From Chara braunii (Eukaryota > Streptophyta > Charophyceae > Charales > Characeae), in contig BFEA01000065.1 of NCBI GenBank assembly GCA_003427395.1, positions 640,848 through 695,942 on the forward strand: a stretch of 55,095 bases of DNA. The letters are read 5' to 3'. The notes under the pieces are model-generated. The model ran no database searches. It saw nothing but the letters and a program-made list of their open reading frames with translations, and was not told where the DNA came from. Positions 42,600-54,452 of the stretch are shown here, piece after piece; the stretch's first letter is position 1, and the number at the start of each line of letters is the position of its first letter. The translations under genes and the position numbers were made by a program.

Positions 42600-44130
42600 C
42601 GAGAATTGTTATCTCATCTCTCCTTATCTTTCCCTCTTTCGACACTCAACCTTTCTATAGCTTTCATAGTTTTTTCTTCCAATGTCTTAGCGACTTGTTG
42701 AATTATAGCTTCCAACAAAATAGAAAAATTGGTATGAAACCTCGCGCGCAAGTGACCAACACAGAATCTCAATCGACCTTTGTCCATAAATCGGTACGAA
42801 ACTCGATCGTGAATCGGCATGAAACTCAATCTGCCCATACCACGAACCACAAGTATCTGGGCTAATTTTTATCTTTCCCTACACACCACTTCACCAATGC
42901 GTTCACTAAGGTGTACTCTCTCTACCAATCCATTCATTTATGGATGGTACGCCATAAAGAAAGACGATTTAATCCCCTCCGAATAAAGCAATGTTTAAAC
43001 TAATAAATTTTTACCCTCTATCCATAACGAGTTTCCTTACACATTCGTACTATGAGAAATATTATATTCATAAATCACTAATAGCCCTCTCTGTTTTCTT
43101 GGAAAGTGTCCGTGCTTCCATAAACCCAGGAAAGTCAACCTCTCATGTTGATAATGTAGTTTTTTACCCCTTCTCCTTTAGGCATTTTAACGAAGTCTGT
43201 ATTAGTTTTATCTCTTGCTGTTGTAGGATAGGAAGGAAATAAGAGTTCTTTGTCCTTGACTGTAACTCTTTTCTAACACCTCTCACATGTCTGACAATAA
43301 AGTTCTACATCTTTATATTGTTTATCCCATTAGTATAGGTTGCGGACCTTCTCAAAGGTTATTTTTACCCCCCTATGTCCACCTACAATCCCATCCTAAA
43401 GCTCCTCAATTGTTTATTTTCCTTCCTTCTTATTACATACTACTCTCATCGGCATCCAATTCTTAAAATATCGAATCTCCTGACAGATATTGTCGTATCT
43501 ATTTATAATTTTCGGTGTAGAGATTTTCTAGGAATGAGACAACGCCACTAATACCCGGATTCATCCTAATGACCCATATTTCCATTTGTAAAAATTTATC
43601 AACTCCACTTGGTGATCCTAATTCTTCCGCTTCAATTTTAATCCACAATAAACCATCTGCTACAAAGTTTTTGACCCCAAATATGCGTTCGATCTCATAG
43701 TCAAACATTCATATGTGTATAAGTCATCTAGCCATTGTAGGTCAGTCAAGGATAAATATTTTTGTAAAACCGTAACTACCGTCGTCGGATCGACACGCAA
43801 GATAAACCTACGCTCATACATATAATGACTAAAGACATTAAGGCAGTGTAATACACTCAAGGCTCCCTTCTTGAACTAATAATAGTTTTTCTCGGCTGAA
43901 TTTAATGTTTCACTCTCAAATCTGAGAGGTTTCTATTTCCCTTCAAAGTCTTTTTGTGCCAATACCCCTCCTACTGATGCCGGTATCACACCCAGACATA
44001 CTAAAAACGACCTATTTACCTCATCCTCGAACTAAGGCACGCCCTGAACTTGCCTATTTCCTTAAACACATATTTTAGTATCTAGATGATCAGTCTAATT
44101 TCACTCTAGTCCCTTCCTAAGGAACTTTCA
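42600..44130 (-). pseudogene. Third gypsy fragment: RNase H and integrase, non-chromovirus lineage
   Basis: Minus strand, heavily decayed. RNase H is readable at about 43500-43960: VLAQKDFEGK, LRFESETLNSAEKNYY, LHCLNVFSHYMYERRFILRV, then IFGVKNFVADGL. The integrase HHCC finger is at about 43250-43400 (GGHRGVKITFEKVRNLY, CQTCERC). The core follows at about 42750-43200: FVKMPKGEGVKNYI, then LVNALVKWCVGKDKN and RYLWFVVWAD. The motif style (LNSAE-NY RNase H, MPKG integrase) differs from the chromovirus at 10619-20950. Stops and frameshifts occur throughout. The RT side (to the right) is missing; a sharp switch to GC-richer sequence occurs at about 44160. Confidence 0.75.
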
Positions 44131-44159
44131 CAGGGGTTCGACTTTATCCGCATATCTCT

Positions 44160-45599
44160 TACAACGTTGTCGAGCGCATCGGTCCAGGACCGCGCGTGGC
44201 AGAGCGGGACCCTCTCGTCCACGTCACGCAGGAGTTGGACCAACCTCGACACGAACACGCAGATGGAGCTTCCTCAGGCCGCTCCGGCCGAGTGCGTCAG
44301 CCATACCTCTCGCGAGCCCCTACGACAGGATATGGCCTACGCGAGGCACAACTTACCTCCACCTTACGAGAGCTGTCACCTCCCTTCGGTGGGCGTATCC
44401 CCGCCGAGCTACGAGTCCACAGTACGAAGCTAATCAGTTGCAATCGCAGAGGTGGACCAGCCGAGAGCGTTTCTCGTTCGATGTAGCATAGGGGGTACGC
44501 GTGGTAATACGCCTATCGGACCCCCACGCGAACCGACATCTTGGGGGGCTGAAGTCCCAAGCGTGGTTCGGCGCCAGTCGACTAGGACGCATCCCACACA
44601 CCACGCGCACACCACTTTACGAACACAAAGATTAAACGCACACACACACACACACATTGAACAATGTGACAACACTCTTAGTCCCTTCAGTAGCCGTTTC
44701 ATAACTCTCCAATGCGGGAATCGGATAGGCGTCGCGCGCGAGACTTAATATAAGACCACGCGGACGCAGGGCTAACTCATATGGATTCGCAATGCAAGTG
44801 TACGCAAGCAGTCGCAATGATGGCGTACTATGCAGTGCCTAAAATCATGCGGTCCTCGTTAATCTCGAGGGTCGCATTCGACACTCAAGTGTCGGCTGAC
44901 ACACGCCTTAAGGGTTAATCTCTCGACGCTGGACAACCGCCATGCGCGGTTGAAGACCACGCACCCTCTTCTGCACTTTGTGCAGAGCATGTGGTACATA
45001 GGTCCATACCTGTGGTGGCAGTCGTTTCTTACTGCCTTGGAGATGAGTTTCACTCCAGGCCTGGGCGAAAATCAAGGGGTTTGACTTTGACGACTGCCAT
45101 GGACTACAACGTCCAACCACACAAACTCTAAAAAGCAAAGAATAAAAGGGGATCTCTCTTTTCTCTCAAATCATAACATGGTTAACCCTTGCGTGCGATC
45201 TCAATAAGCCGCGCGCATGCCCAAGGCACATATAAATATATATATAAGGTTTGTTTGTATAGGATGATCACTTCTCACAGTCACAGTGGGGCTCCTCTCA
45301 ACCATATATGTATGTAATCGAGGCAATGACATCCAGAAGCCGAACCACAGCCATACTTGCAATCACATCAAAGATTCATCCAGAAGTCCACGCACTACAC
45401 GGGGTCAACTTCAACCATTCCTTGCACTCATACCCCTCGCTTTAGCCATACAAGCCTCACTCGTGCAACTCTTAAATAAATACTCAGTACTTTTGTTGGA
45501 TGGCCATTCAATAAAGTCCGGGTGAAAACACAATGAAACAATTCAAACCACAGGGCTAAAGTCTTTAGGTTGAGTGGCGGGAGTGGATTGGAGTTGAAT
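44160..45599. other. GC-richer stretch, no recognisable gene
   Basis: Composition changes abruptly at about 44160. A 88-codon open frame at 44167-44433 (Ser/Pro/Arg-rich) is not recognisable. A (CA)n run lies at 44639-44656. The rest, to 45599, is unassigned. Confidence 0.5.
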
Positions 45600-45605
45600 C
45601 GTAAA

Positions 45606-45808
45606 CCGACGAATCGGCAACCGACCTGTTATCAGTGATAACAGAATGCGATCCTTGTAGGATCAAGCTGAAACTAGTCTCAACCCTGAATCAAACAATC
45701 AAGAGGATCTATAACACATGACAGGCCAATCCCCAAGCTGAAATCATAAGTGTATGGAGAATACAACTCCATAACACATTCTCACTCAAATCCTCCTAGT
45801 TAACTAGG
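45606..45808. repeat. Cluster of short perfect hairpins
   Basis: CCGA/TCGG at 45606-45617, CTGTTATCA/TGATAACAG at 45626-45644, GATCCT/AGGATC at 45650-45664, and the palindrome CCTAGTTAACTAGG at 45795-45808. They precede the 123-bp repeats and the larger stem-loop array. Confidence 0.8.
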
Positions 45809-45930
45809 TCTGAATCTACCTTTAAGCAGTGCCCAAAGCGAAGGCAGACCCTAGCATAGTCTCCCCTATACAGGGTGGATCGTCAGAATCACCAACTGTC
45901 AAAATATAATTTATCTCCTTTAAACTAGGA

Positions 45931-46480
45931 AAATTTCGGCAGCGCTTCCCGTAGGAAAAATGTCTTTCCAGAAATTATATAAGTCCAAATATGAAAAAAG
46001 AAATAATCTCCAACTCTGGAAAGTCAAATTCTGTCTAACTCCCTGAATTAGTAAAAATTTGGGCAGCATTGCCTTTAGAAAGGGAGACTTTCTAGATTTA
46101 TACTAAGTCAGATATGAACTCAAAAGACAACTTGAGTTCAACTTAGACAAAATTTAACTAACTCTTTAGTTTCGCAGAAATTTCAGCAGCACTCCCTTTA
46201 GAAAACTGTTATTCCAAAATTTATACAAAGCTAAGTCCAAAACTTGAAGGAAACTTTGACTTCTCAAAGTTCAATTTTGTCTAACTTCCTGAATTAGCAA
46301 AACTTTGGGCAGCACTCCCTTTAGAAAAGAAGACTTTCCATATTTTTACTAGGTCAGATATAAAGAAAAAACAAGTTGAACTTTGACAAGTCAATAATTG
46401 ACTAACTCCTTGGATTTGTAGAAATTTCGGCAGCGCTTCCCGTAGAGAAAGTAACTTGCCAAGATTTATACAAAGCCAAG
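45931..46480. repeat. 123-bp tandem repeat with CGGCAGC motif, five units
   Basis: Unit starts at about 45931, 46055, 46178, 46301 and 46422 (spacing 121-124 bp). Each begins AAATTTCGGCAGCGCTTCCC or a variant (TTTGGGCAGCACTCCCTTTA). The units are clearly diverged. The start motif also occurs three times in the chromovirus leader at 18934-19244. Confidence 0.88.
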
Positions 46481-46759
46481 TACAAAAAATGATCCCAGAA
46501 AATGCGAGAATTGATCTAAGTAAAAAAACTTAGCCCAAAAAATGCAGGAATTGAAACTAACTCATATGACTCTAGCACGTGGCGAGCGACTAAAGCAACT
46601 ACCTATCAAGCTGAAACTCAGACTAAGTAGTAGCCTCACTCAGTAACGTGCAGGTCAAACCACAAAGGTAAGTACTCTCGCCATCCCCAAGTCAATCTGA
46701 ACAAACAATAGTTCATGATCTCTCAATGATTTAGCCATTTATATCCAACTTACGTAAGG

Positions 46760-47713
46760 CATAGGTCAGGCCACCTGAACTTACAGAGCGCGCCCAACTT
46801 AGCCAGGCCTAAAGTCAGGATACCTAAACTTATAGAGCGTCCTGACTTGGCCAAGTATACACAAACAAAGGGCACTACTACTTTTTTCTTCCTTGGGCAT
46901 ATGACTAGACCACTCTAGTCGCCCTGAACTGTTTGATTAGCCAAGTTATATATACCTTTCTGCACTTCGTCTTCCAAATGGACATAGGGTTGAGCCGCTC
47001 ATCTTAGAACGTTGCTCAGTCTGCCCAAGTTTACCTTCAGTTATATCTCTTTTGTTATACTCTCTTCATTTCATAATAAGCTATAGTCAGGTCGTCCAAT
47101 CTTATGGGTCCGTGTCTGACTAGCCTGTTCTTAATAAAATAGTAATAACATATAGCCAAATTATAACCTTTGAGTTCCAGTATGTGCAATGCCTTGAGTC
47201 AAACCCCCTGAACTTACAGAGGGGTCCGCCTCTCCACCTAATTCCTTTCTCTCTGAACCATCGTGTGTGTGGCATTAGGCTGGACCACCTGAACTTACAG
47301 AACAGTCCGCCCTTTGCCAAGTTTATCCTTTCTCAAATAAAAGCAGGAAGAGACTGAGTCACCTAAACTTATAGAACAACTCAGACCTCCTCGTTCAGAA
47401 ACCAAAGAAACTAAGAAAACCCAAAAAGGGAAACAAGGCAACTAAGAGCACAAAAACTTATTGAATGCCCTGAGCCCCTGAAAATCAACCACAGTCAACC
47501 CCTCGCAAGTCAGAGCAGTCAGGTCACCTAAACTTATAGAGCGTCCTGACCCTCCATGCAATTCACAGCACCGGGTCTCCCCAAACTTATGGGGACATCC
47601 CATCCCCAAGAGCGTTCAGGCTACCTAAACTTATAGAGCGGCCTGAATGCTCCAAGCAAACCCAAAACAAACAAGGCGCTGGGTCTCCCCCAAACTTATA
47701 GGGACTCCCCAGC
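46760..47713. repeat. Array of stem-loops with a conserved loop and differing stems
   Basis: About ten stem-loops share a loop core ACCTRAACTTAYAGA. Stems by position: 46814-46820/46840-46846 (GTCAGGA/TCCTGAC); 46991-46995/47014-47018 (TGAGC/GCTCA); 47084-47090/47116-47122 (TAGTCAG/CTGACTA); 47203-47207/47221-47225 (ACCCC/GGGGT); 47281-47285/47304-47308 (TGGAC/GTCCG, one wobble); 47354-47359/47379-47384 (CTGAGT/ACTCAG); 47518-47523/47545-47550 (GTCAGG/CCTGAC); about 47573-47602 (CCCC/GGGG plus outer GGG/CCC); 47612-47621/47641-47650 (ten pairs, one wobble); 47678-47683/47708-47713 (GCTGGG/CCCAGC). The copy at about 46770-46790 keeps the loop but not a clear stem. No ORF is present. Confidence 0.88.
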
Positions 47714-47719
47714 CTTAAT

Positions 47720-49304
47720 GACCCAGTCAAAACCTCAATCAAAACAATCCTCCATCCTGCCTTCCCCAGATGTAGTTCCTTTCAGCAATCTGATTTCACA
47801 CAATCAACAAAGTTAAAACTGAAAAAATTGAACAGACATTCTTTTACTTAGTCTTGTTCAGTGTCCTAAAAGTCAAACCAAAATAAAGGTAGGGCTGCAC
47901 ACCATATACTCAGTCAGCGATGCAATGGGAGATACAGGTAGGGGTTATACCTGGGTTTATAGAGGGGGTCAGGGAATTACCATACAGTTCCCTGCCTCCA
48001 AGACTCCTCCTGAGTCCCGACAGAGCTCCCGCAATCGGTGGGATGACTCCCCACAGAGTCTTGACACGGTCCTACGGGTTGCAATCCTGCCTGCCGCCTT
48101 CCTCTCGTAACCAGATAGACTAGACTTTGATTAACAAGGGCAAAAGAAGAATAGTTTGAGTCTCTCAGATCCAAGGGAGGGTGCGCTCAGACTCGCAGGA
48201 GAGGGCCTTGTTACCTTCAGTCGCCTGAGGGCCCCCCGCAACGATGGCCAAGAATACGCCGCGGCTTAGTGAAACCGAAGTCAACCTCCCGTCAACCTCC
48301 TGATGACCCTCTAGATCACAACACTAACTCCTTGATTCTCTCCCACAATCGCACCGGCGATGATTCTGCAATGCCCAGCCACTCCTCGAAACTTCGCGGC
48401 TCGGAATGCGCTGCCCCTCAACTAAAGGCAGGGCCTATGGGTCAAAACACACAGTCTTCTCTCCTCCTTGCAGCGAGGTAGCCGCGTGGACCGGCTGGCT
48501 GTGCAGTGACCAAATATACTCAGAAAACCAACCGTGTAATCTTCAACTCGCCCCGTCGTCCGCCTGTAGCTGCTTCACCTTGCAGTATAACCTGTGCACA
48601 GGCTACTACGTAAGTCTACCCCTTTGCATCTGACCCGTTACCGCCAAAAGTTGGTAGGAGGAGAAGCCTCCGGGCCAGCAAGCAGACCTGCAGTTGGTCT
48701 GTTGCAGCCTTACTTGACGAATTTGTCTTGCACTGGTCAGTTCGTGAGTGGCTTAGTTCTGCAGTTGTCTCCTTATTGATCTTATCGGCAGGATAGGCAA
48801 ACCCGGATACATCTCCTACCGGAGCATGGCCTGATATGTTGCCTACCCGTCACGCACGCCGATAGGCGGGCTCATGCTATCCCCTCCCGCAACACACATA
48901 AAATCAGGTGAGTCTATTACAAGACCGTGAGGCATGCATGGCTTCCCGACTCAACGCCCCACAACCAGCCTTGCTGTCGATGGTAAGTGCCCGACTAAAC
49001 GGCTGCCTTCCCATACTACCTCCGTAGATAGGATGGGCGACACAGCGGTCACACGGTAAGCCTCTAACCCCGCGGTCGGCCTCATGCCACTCCCCCCTCC
49101 CTTTTTCTTTCTTCTGCCTCCTCCTTCATTATCCCAATGACGACGACCTCAACGAAGTTGAGCACGACGTCGGAGATGTGCTTGATCACGGGTGTAGACA
49201 CAGTGAGACCAACCTATGCCACTATGTAGACCGCCAAACGCTGGCGACCATCACTGCAGCAAACTCAGCCAGCAGGGTCGGGATGACGAGTGACTTCGAC
49301 CCAG
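47720..49304. other. Unassigned, possible LTR-element leader
   Basis: No coding sequence recognised. It lies between the stem-loop array and a PBS-like site, so it could be leader sequence of a minus-strand element. Confidence 0.4.
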
Positions 49305-49322
49305 ATACCGTTCACGGGCGCC
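49305..49322 (-). promoter_or_regulatory. Lys-type PBS-like sequence
   Basis: The minus strand reads TGGCGCCCGTGAACGGTA. The first nine bases match the tRNA-Lys-type PBS start TGGCGCCCG. No LTR with CA end is recognised beside it, so the assignment is tentative. Confidence 0.35.
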
Positions 49323-49354
49323 AACAAAAGCAGGTACCCGTAATCAGGTAGGTC

Positions 49355-49358
<4 letters not shown>

Positions 49359-49433
<75 letters not shown>
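49359..49433. repeat. (CT)n microsatellite
   Basis: A pure CT run of about 75 bp. Confidence 0.97.
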
Positions 49434-49436
<3 letters not shown>

Positions 49437-52250
49437 TACTTGCAGGCTCGCGCAGTTCACCTCTGCCTAAGCTTGCGAGATACGGGTGAGACTCCCGCTA
49501 GAAAATTGACAGATACACCAACAGCGAGGCTATACAACATCTGAGTGAATCTCCCCCTAAATCGAGGGGGATACATCACAGCTTTAAGTGTCGAGAGATA
49601 AGGAGATGCTACTACCATTGCCGCCCCGGGCATACACCGGCCAACAGGTTAGTCTCGAACCTCGCCGCTCCCTCCCAAAATCTCGATCTACGTTCTCCTT
49701 CCCTCTGCCCCTACCACGAGACGGGTACGTTTCAGCCGTTTTACTCCCGCCATAGCCTCCCCTTACACGCAGCACCATCTCCACTAAACTCTGACTCTAC
49801 TAACTTTCATCTCTTTCTGACTAAACCACTCGATTCGCCTCATCAAAAAAACCCGACTCAGTACCTTTTCTCACCCGAATTCATCACGGATCGAGTGAAT
49901 TCTCGATCCCTCCCTCTCGTCACTTTTCTTTCCATAACTCCGCGCACTGAATTTTCTACTAACCTCCTATCCTACGCCTCTAACACCAAAACTAACCCCA
50001 TAATCCTACTCGCCCACGTCTAAAACCTCACCCTATCACTTTTCCCCGCCCGATTTCGATAGGAATCGAGCGAGCTACGAGTTCTTCCCTTCACCATCTC
50101 ATCTCCCCTGTCGCACGCACCTGGCGCCCCGTTGCGCCCAGATTCATTTGCCTCTATTCCGTTCATCCCCCTCCTACTCTCTTGCTGCTAGTCACGCCCG
50201 CTACCTTTTACCTCACCGATCGCCTCACTGCCGCCTGCGCTGCGCAGCTGCACCCGTCACCCCTCTCCTCACGATCTCTTCTTTTGAATGCATCCTGGCG
50301 CGGAACTCGGCCAGGTTCACTAGCCTCCCCCAAGCCTTCACCTCCCCGCTCGTCTTCTGCACCGCTGCCACCCCGCCTCACTTCCTATGGTCAAGTCCTC
50401 GTCTGCGCCCGATAGCTCGTCTCCCCACCGTGCCGTCGCCCTTCCTCCACCTTACTCCTTTCCTCCGGATGAATCCGGCGCGGAGGTGGGCCCCGATTCA
50501 CCCCTCTCCCTTTTTGCCGAACACGGCCCACTCTAATGCCTCGGCCCGGGTTGACGTCACCCCGGCTCTCCCGCGCGGCACGGTCCGACAGACAACTGAG
50601 TGCCGAAGTGCATAAAGCACTCGGTGGTCGGCTTCCCCCAATATATGTGTACCGTTCTTGCGTGCGGGCCACACTAGTTTTCTCTGTATCGTTGGCCTGC
50701 AACAGCGTCCCGCGGCGGCGCCAGAGGCCACACGACCTTTACCTCCGCCTACCAGCATGGGCCGATACCGCCCCGTTCACTCGGCGTATGCACCCGGCCC
50801 GGTCCACATCCGAGTGCATTCCCGAACCCTTCCATACGTCATCACACATCAGCCCTGCGTACCTGTTTCCTCCCGGACCCCTAACGAACCCCCTTCGCAG
50901 CGGCCCGATGCCACCCGGCTCATCACCTGGGCCCAACTTGGTCTGCATTTCACTGAGCTAGGCTCCTGGGTGCCTGCCGCACCCACGACACAGCGTCCCA
51001 GGTAAACCGGTGTCGGGCGTGGCTCCGACATGGCCACAAAAACAGTTTGTGATTGTACTTCAGGCAACCCCGCAAATACAGCACGCCCCCACGCGCTCCC
51101 GCGTCCAAGACGGGACGCGATAACAAGGGGCCAAGAATGGTTAAACAAAAGGAAAGAAAATTTAAAACTATCGTTGGGGAACCGCGGGGCTACTGACACC
51201 TTGTCGACTCTACGGATTGGGCCCGCCGCCGCTCCCACAGGCAAAACCGAGGGGGATGGTTCCGCAGGGCCCTCAACCCCTCAGGCTTTCGCTGGACACT
51301 ACTCCACTGCCGCCGCGCCGACGCCCGTTGGCTTCGAGCCCCGAACCTCTATAGTAACAATTTGCTGTCGTAACCTATAGGGCTATGCCCAAGCCTGAGA
51401 CCAGCGCCCACAGAGTACCATACAAGGCAGTGCGGCGTGGCGCTTTGGGCCAACAACCCGGTTGTGCGGCTCCCAATGCCCGCGCCGGCTTGCTTATACC
51501 GTACCATAATTGCCCCGTGCACCATCCTAGGACACCCCGCTTACTGCACGAAGTCGCGCCGTCGTTGTCGATGCCGTCGTCGGGGTCGTTCTCCCCACGC
51601 GCGCTCAACTTGGTCAAACGTAGCCATCGAAAGAAAATATCCCCTAGATTCTAGTTTAATCAAGGATAACCAAAAATAAAAACTTAACGATAAAAATAAA
51701 AATAAAAATAGACAGACCGGCGTCCGTGCCGGTTTCGTAATCAACATCAGGGGATAAATCACGCGCGCCTTAAACCTGCTCGCCCACGCACTCTTTACAC
51801 TAGTCAAGCATCCAGTGAACGTACTTCACAGACGCGGTCGCGCCTAGCGTGGTATACTTAACTTTAAACCAAAATCATTTTTCTGTCACTTGCATAAACC
51901 AGGGCTGATACCCTTGTAAGGGTATTCGCGTCGACAACGTTTTTAAAAAATTGACGACCCCTAAGAACCGGTGAATGTAAGTGACATGATGTAATGACAA
52001 CGACTGGTTTATCTGTTTTTTAAACTTCGCTGGTCGGGTCGCCTTCCTTCCTTATCGCATATGTATCCCAATATTTTTATAGATGAGATAACCCACATAC
52101 TCTTGGCACCGCTAATTATATGGTTTGTGTCTTTCTGCTTCATTAACATCTTCTTGATATCCTCCACATGGTCCACCACAAATTTTCTTACTTCTGGCTT
52201 TACCTCTGTTTCATCCTTTTCATCTGAATTTTGAATAGCAAAGACGTAAA
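49434..52250. other. GC-rich, CpG-containing stretch without recognised gene
   Basis: From 49434 to about 51650 the sequence is GC-rich with long but mutually overlapping open frames on both strands (for example 50148-50615 +, 50849-51244 -, 51030-51380 +). None shows a known domain. 51650-52250 is AT-richer and unassigned. It may be LTR or leader sequence of an unidentified element. Confidence 0.45.
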
Positions 52251-52259
52251 AAAAAAAAA

Positions 52260-54060
52260 AAAATTATTAAGTTCGATATAAACTCACTCAATACAGTCAT
52301 CATGACCCTTAGAAAAACAGCGACATTTTTAGTCCAACCCACGGGTACAAGCATCATCTGGACCAGACTTAGGGGCGTATGCATAACTGTTTGGTGTTGA
52401 TCTCGCGAATCTAGTGAAATCTTGTTTTATCTCGAAAAAATATCGAACGTCGAGTAGATGGCGCGACCTGTCAATCCTTCAAATAAGAGGACTAGATTGA
52501 CAATACATCTCACGTTTCGAACAATAACCTTATTCATTATGCGGAGATCTTCTATCCACCACAACTTTCTATTTGATTTCCTAATGACAACTCATTTGTT
52601 CGCGTAAACACTTTCATTGGGCTCTACCACAAATGTTCTAATTTTGTCCTTCATAAAATATACTATCATTTCCTATTTTTTTTGCACACTTCCAACCTGC
52701 ATCATTCCACTGTTCATGAGGTACCGTATAAGTCCTTGCAGGTTTAACGTATCGTGGATTTATTCGACTCCTTTCCTTATTGCAAAAGTCACTGCCTTAT
52801 CGCAAACTCTCAATATTTCTACTATTAGTTTTTTTTCCTTGTTGATAATATTATCATCTCTATATTCATTCCTCTTAGTCTCTCATCGGCCATCCTCTAT
52901 CCTTCGATAGTCTTCCGTTTCCGGACCATTTGATTTACCTCCTCTCAGTAATCCCCATCTTCCCTGTCCTATCACGGTTGACTGCATCATGTTTAACCTC
53001 TTGAGCCATAATTTTGTATTTTTTTTCCCTGCCTCGTGGGGGAATTCCTCAAAATAAACAGATTTATGCACCCTTGAAACTCTTCATTGTCCTCTTCCTT
53101 ATTATAGGTCACACCATTCACCACATATTTATTTTTGAACTGTTCAACTTTCATCTTCTTGCTCTTAACTTTGCGAGATCCTATGATAAACTTATCAGTC
53201 ACCGTCTGACAAATTATCACTTCGAACTTACCTTTAATCGGTAGTGATACATAAACGGTTAACAAGGACCCCCACTTTTCAGCCTTGGTTAACCCCCCCA
53301 ACCCTAAAAAGTGCATTGGATATCATTTTTTTTAGTTTTTTCTTTTTTTTTTATTTTGCTCTGCTTTAATTTTTTTCAAGGTTTATGTGTGTCAAGTTTA
53401 GCATTTGTTGAGGTCTTGGAGTCTACTGTTTTGGCTAGCCCTGAAAAATCCTAAAAATCTTGAAAACTGAAAAAAAAGTGAATTTTGTATGAAAACACAT
53501 TTTTGCCTTGTTGTTTTATAAGTTCTTAAAGTTTTTTTTTTCAATTTCTGTTTTATAAGTAGTTAGTATGATCTTCACTCTATGAATTGGTGGCAAGTTT
53601 GGTTAAAATGACCTTTGGGTTTTATTATAAATAGCCTAATAAGTGGTCTGAAAATTGAGGCCTCTGTTAACCGTCTCTCTAGTGAGACCCTATGTCTTTT
53701 ATCAAACTCGTCCATATTTTTTTTGTCAATCTACTGTCATCCGACTCATCTATGGTAACGGTTTCCTTCTCCTTGCGTCGATTCTGGGTAATGATATTCA
53801 CATGAGTCAACCAAAACCTCCCAAGGATTAACTCAGGCAATGTTCAACTGTGAACACAGACACGAACCTCTACTCCGACCACCTTGACTTTGACTTTGTG
53901 ACACACCCCTAAAGCTGGTTGCCGCAACTTTTAAGTGGATATCATGGTCATCGCCACGTTTTTATCCACCACTAATCTTTCTGACGATTTTATCTTAACA
54001 AACAGTGGATTCTGTCCCATCAATGATGCTTAACCACAATCGGGGTTAAGGTGGGTTATC
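52260..54060 (-). pseudogene. Fourth gypsy fragment: protease and RT remains
   Basis: Minus strand. A protease-like stretch at about 53740-54060 contains VDKNVAMTMIST and LILGRFWLTHVNIITQN (the ILGR.W helix of retroelement proteases). A linker frame 52993-53316 (AEKWGSLLTVYVSLPIKGKF, EEDNEEFQGCINL) follows. RT palm text at about 52260-52480 reads STFDIFSR, MHTPLSLVQMMLVPVGWT, then VAVFLRVMMTVLSEFI. This RT style belongs with the non-chromovirus lineage of 42600-44130. Frames change repeatedly and nothing could be translated whole. The gag side is lost before the hAT copy at 54450. Confidence 0.65.
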
Positions 54061-54394
54061 ACTTATAGTGTAATCAATTAGAGGATTTTACACACTGTTG
54101 AGGGTTTAGCCTATGAGTCGGTGAAACTTCATCGAAACAATTTGTTACAATCCCTCGTTTGTTGTCCTTTTCTCCCTCCCAGCCTATGGTTAGCTAGATA
54201 ACTCTGATTAACGATATATATATTTAATGAATTTGAATCTAATTGTTACTTGGTGCATTTTATCTCTAGTGTGGTCGCTACCCACTAAAGGTGTATTTTT
54301 AAAGGAAGGGTAAGTTTCATAAATAGCACGTCGTGGTAGTTTCACAAAAAAAAATATTGGTGGGGCCCAATAAGAGCAACTAATATTAGTAGAA

Positions 54395-54406
54395 ATACGT
54401 ATATAT

Positions 54407-54449
<43 letters not shown>
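54395..54449. repeat. (TA)n microsatellite
   Basis: A TA run with one interruption, immediately left of hAT copy D, consistent with this family's TA-rich targets. Confidence 0.95.

Positions 54450-54452
<3 letters not shown>

Noticed and set aside
44167-44486. Protein-coding gene (88-96 codons)
   Set aside because: Two overlapping frames of similar length with low-complexity composition and no recognisable motif.
45870-45900. CTGACGA on the minus strand near 45885 as a hammerhead
   Set aside because: The GAAA box and stems II/III are absent.
50148-51380. Several 100-155-codon open frames as genes
   Set aside because: They overlap one another on both strands in GC-rich DNA, with no domain, no splice evidence and no codon signal I can recognise.
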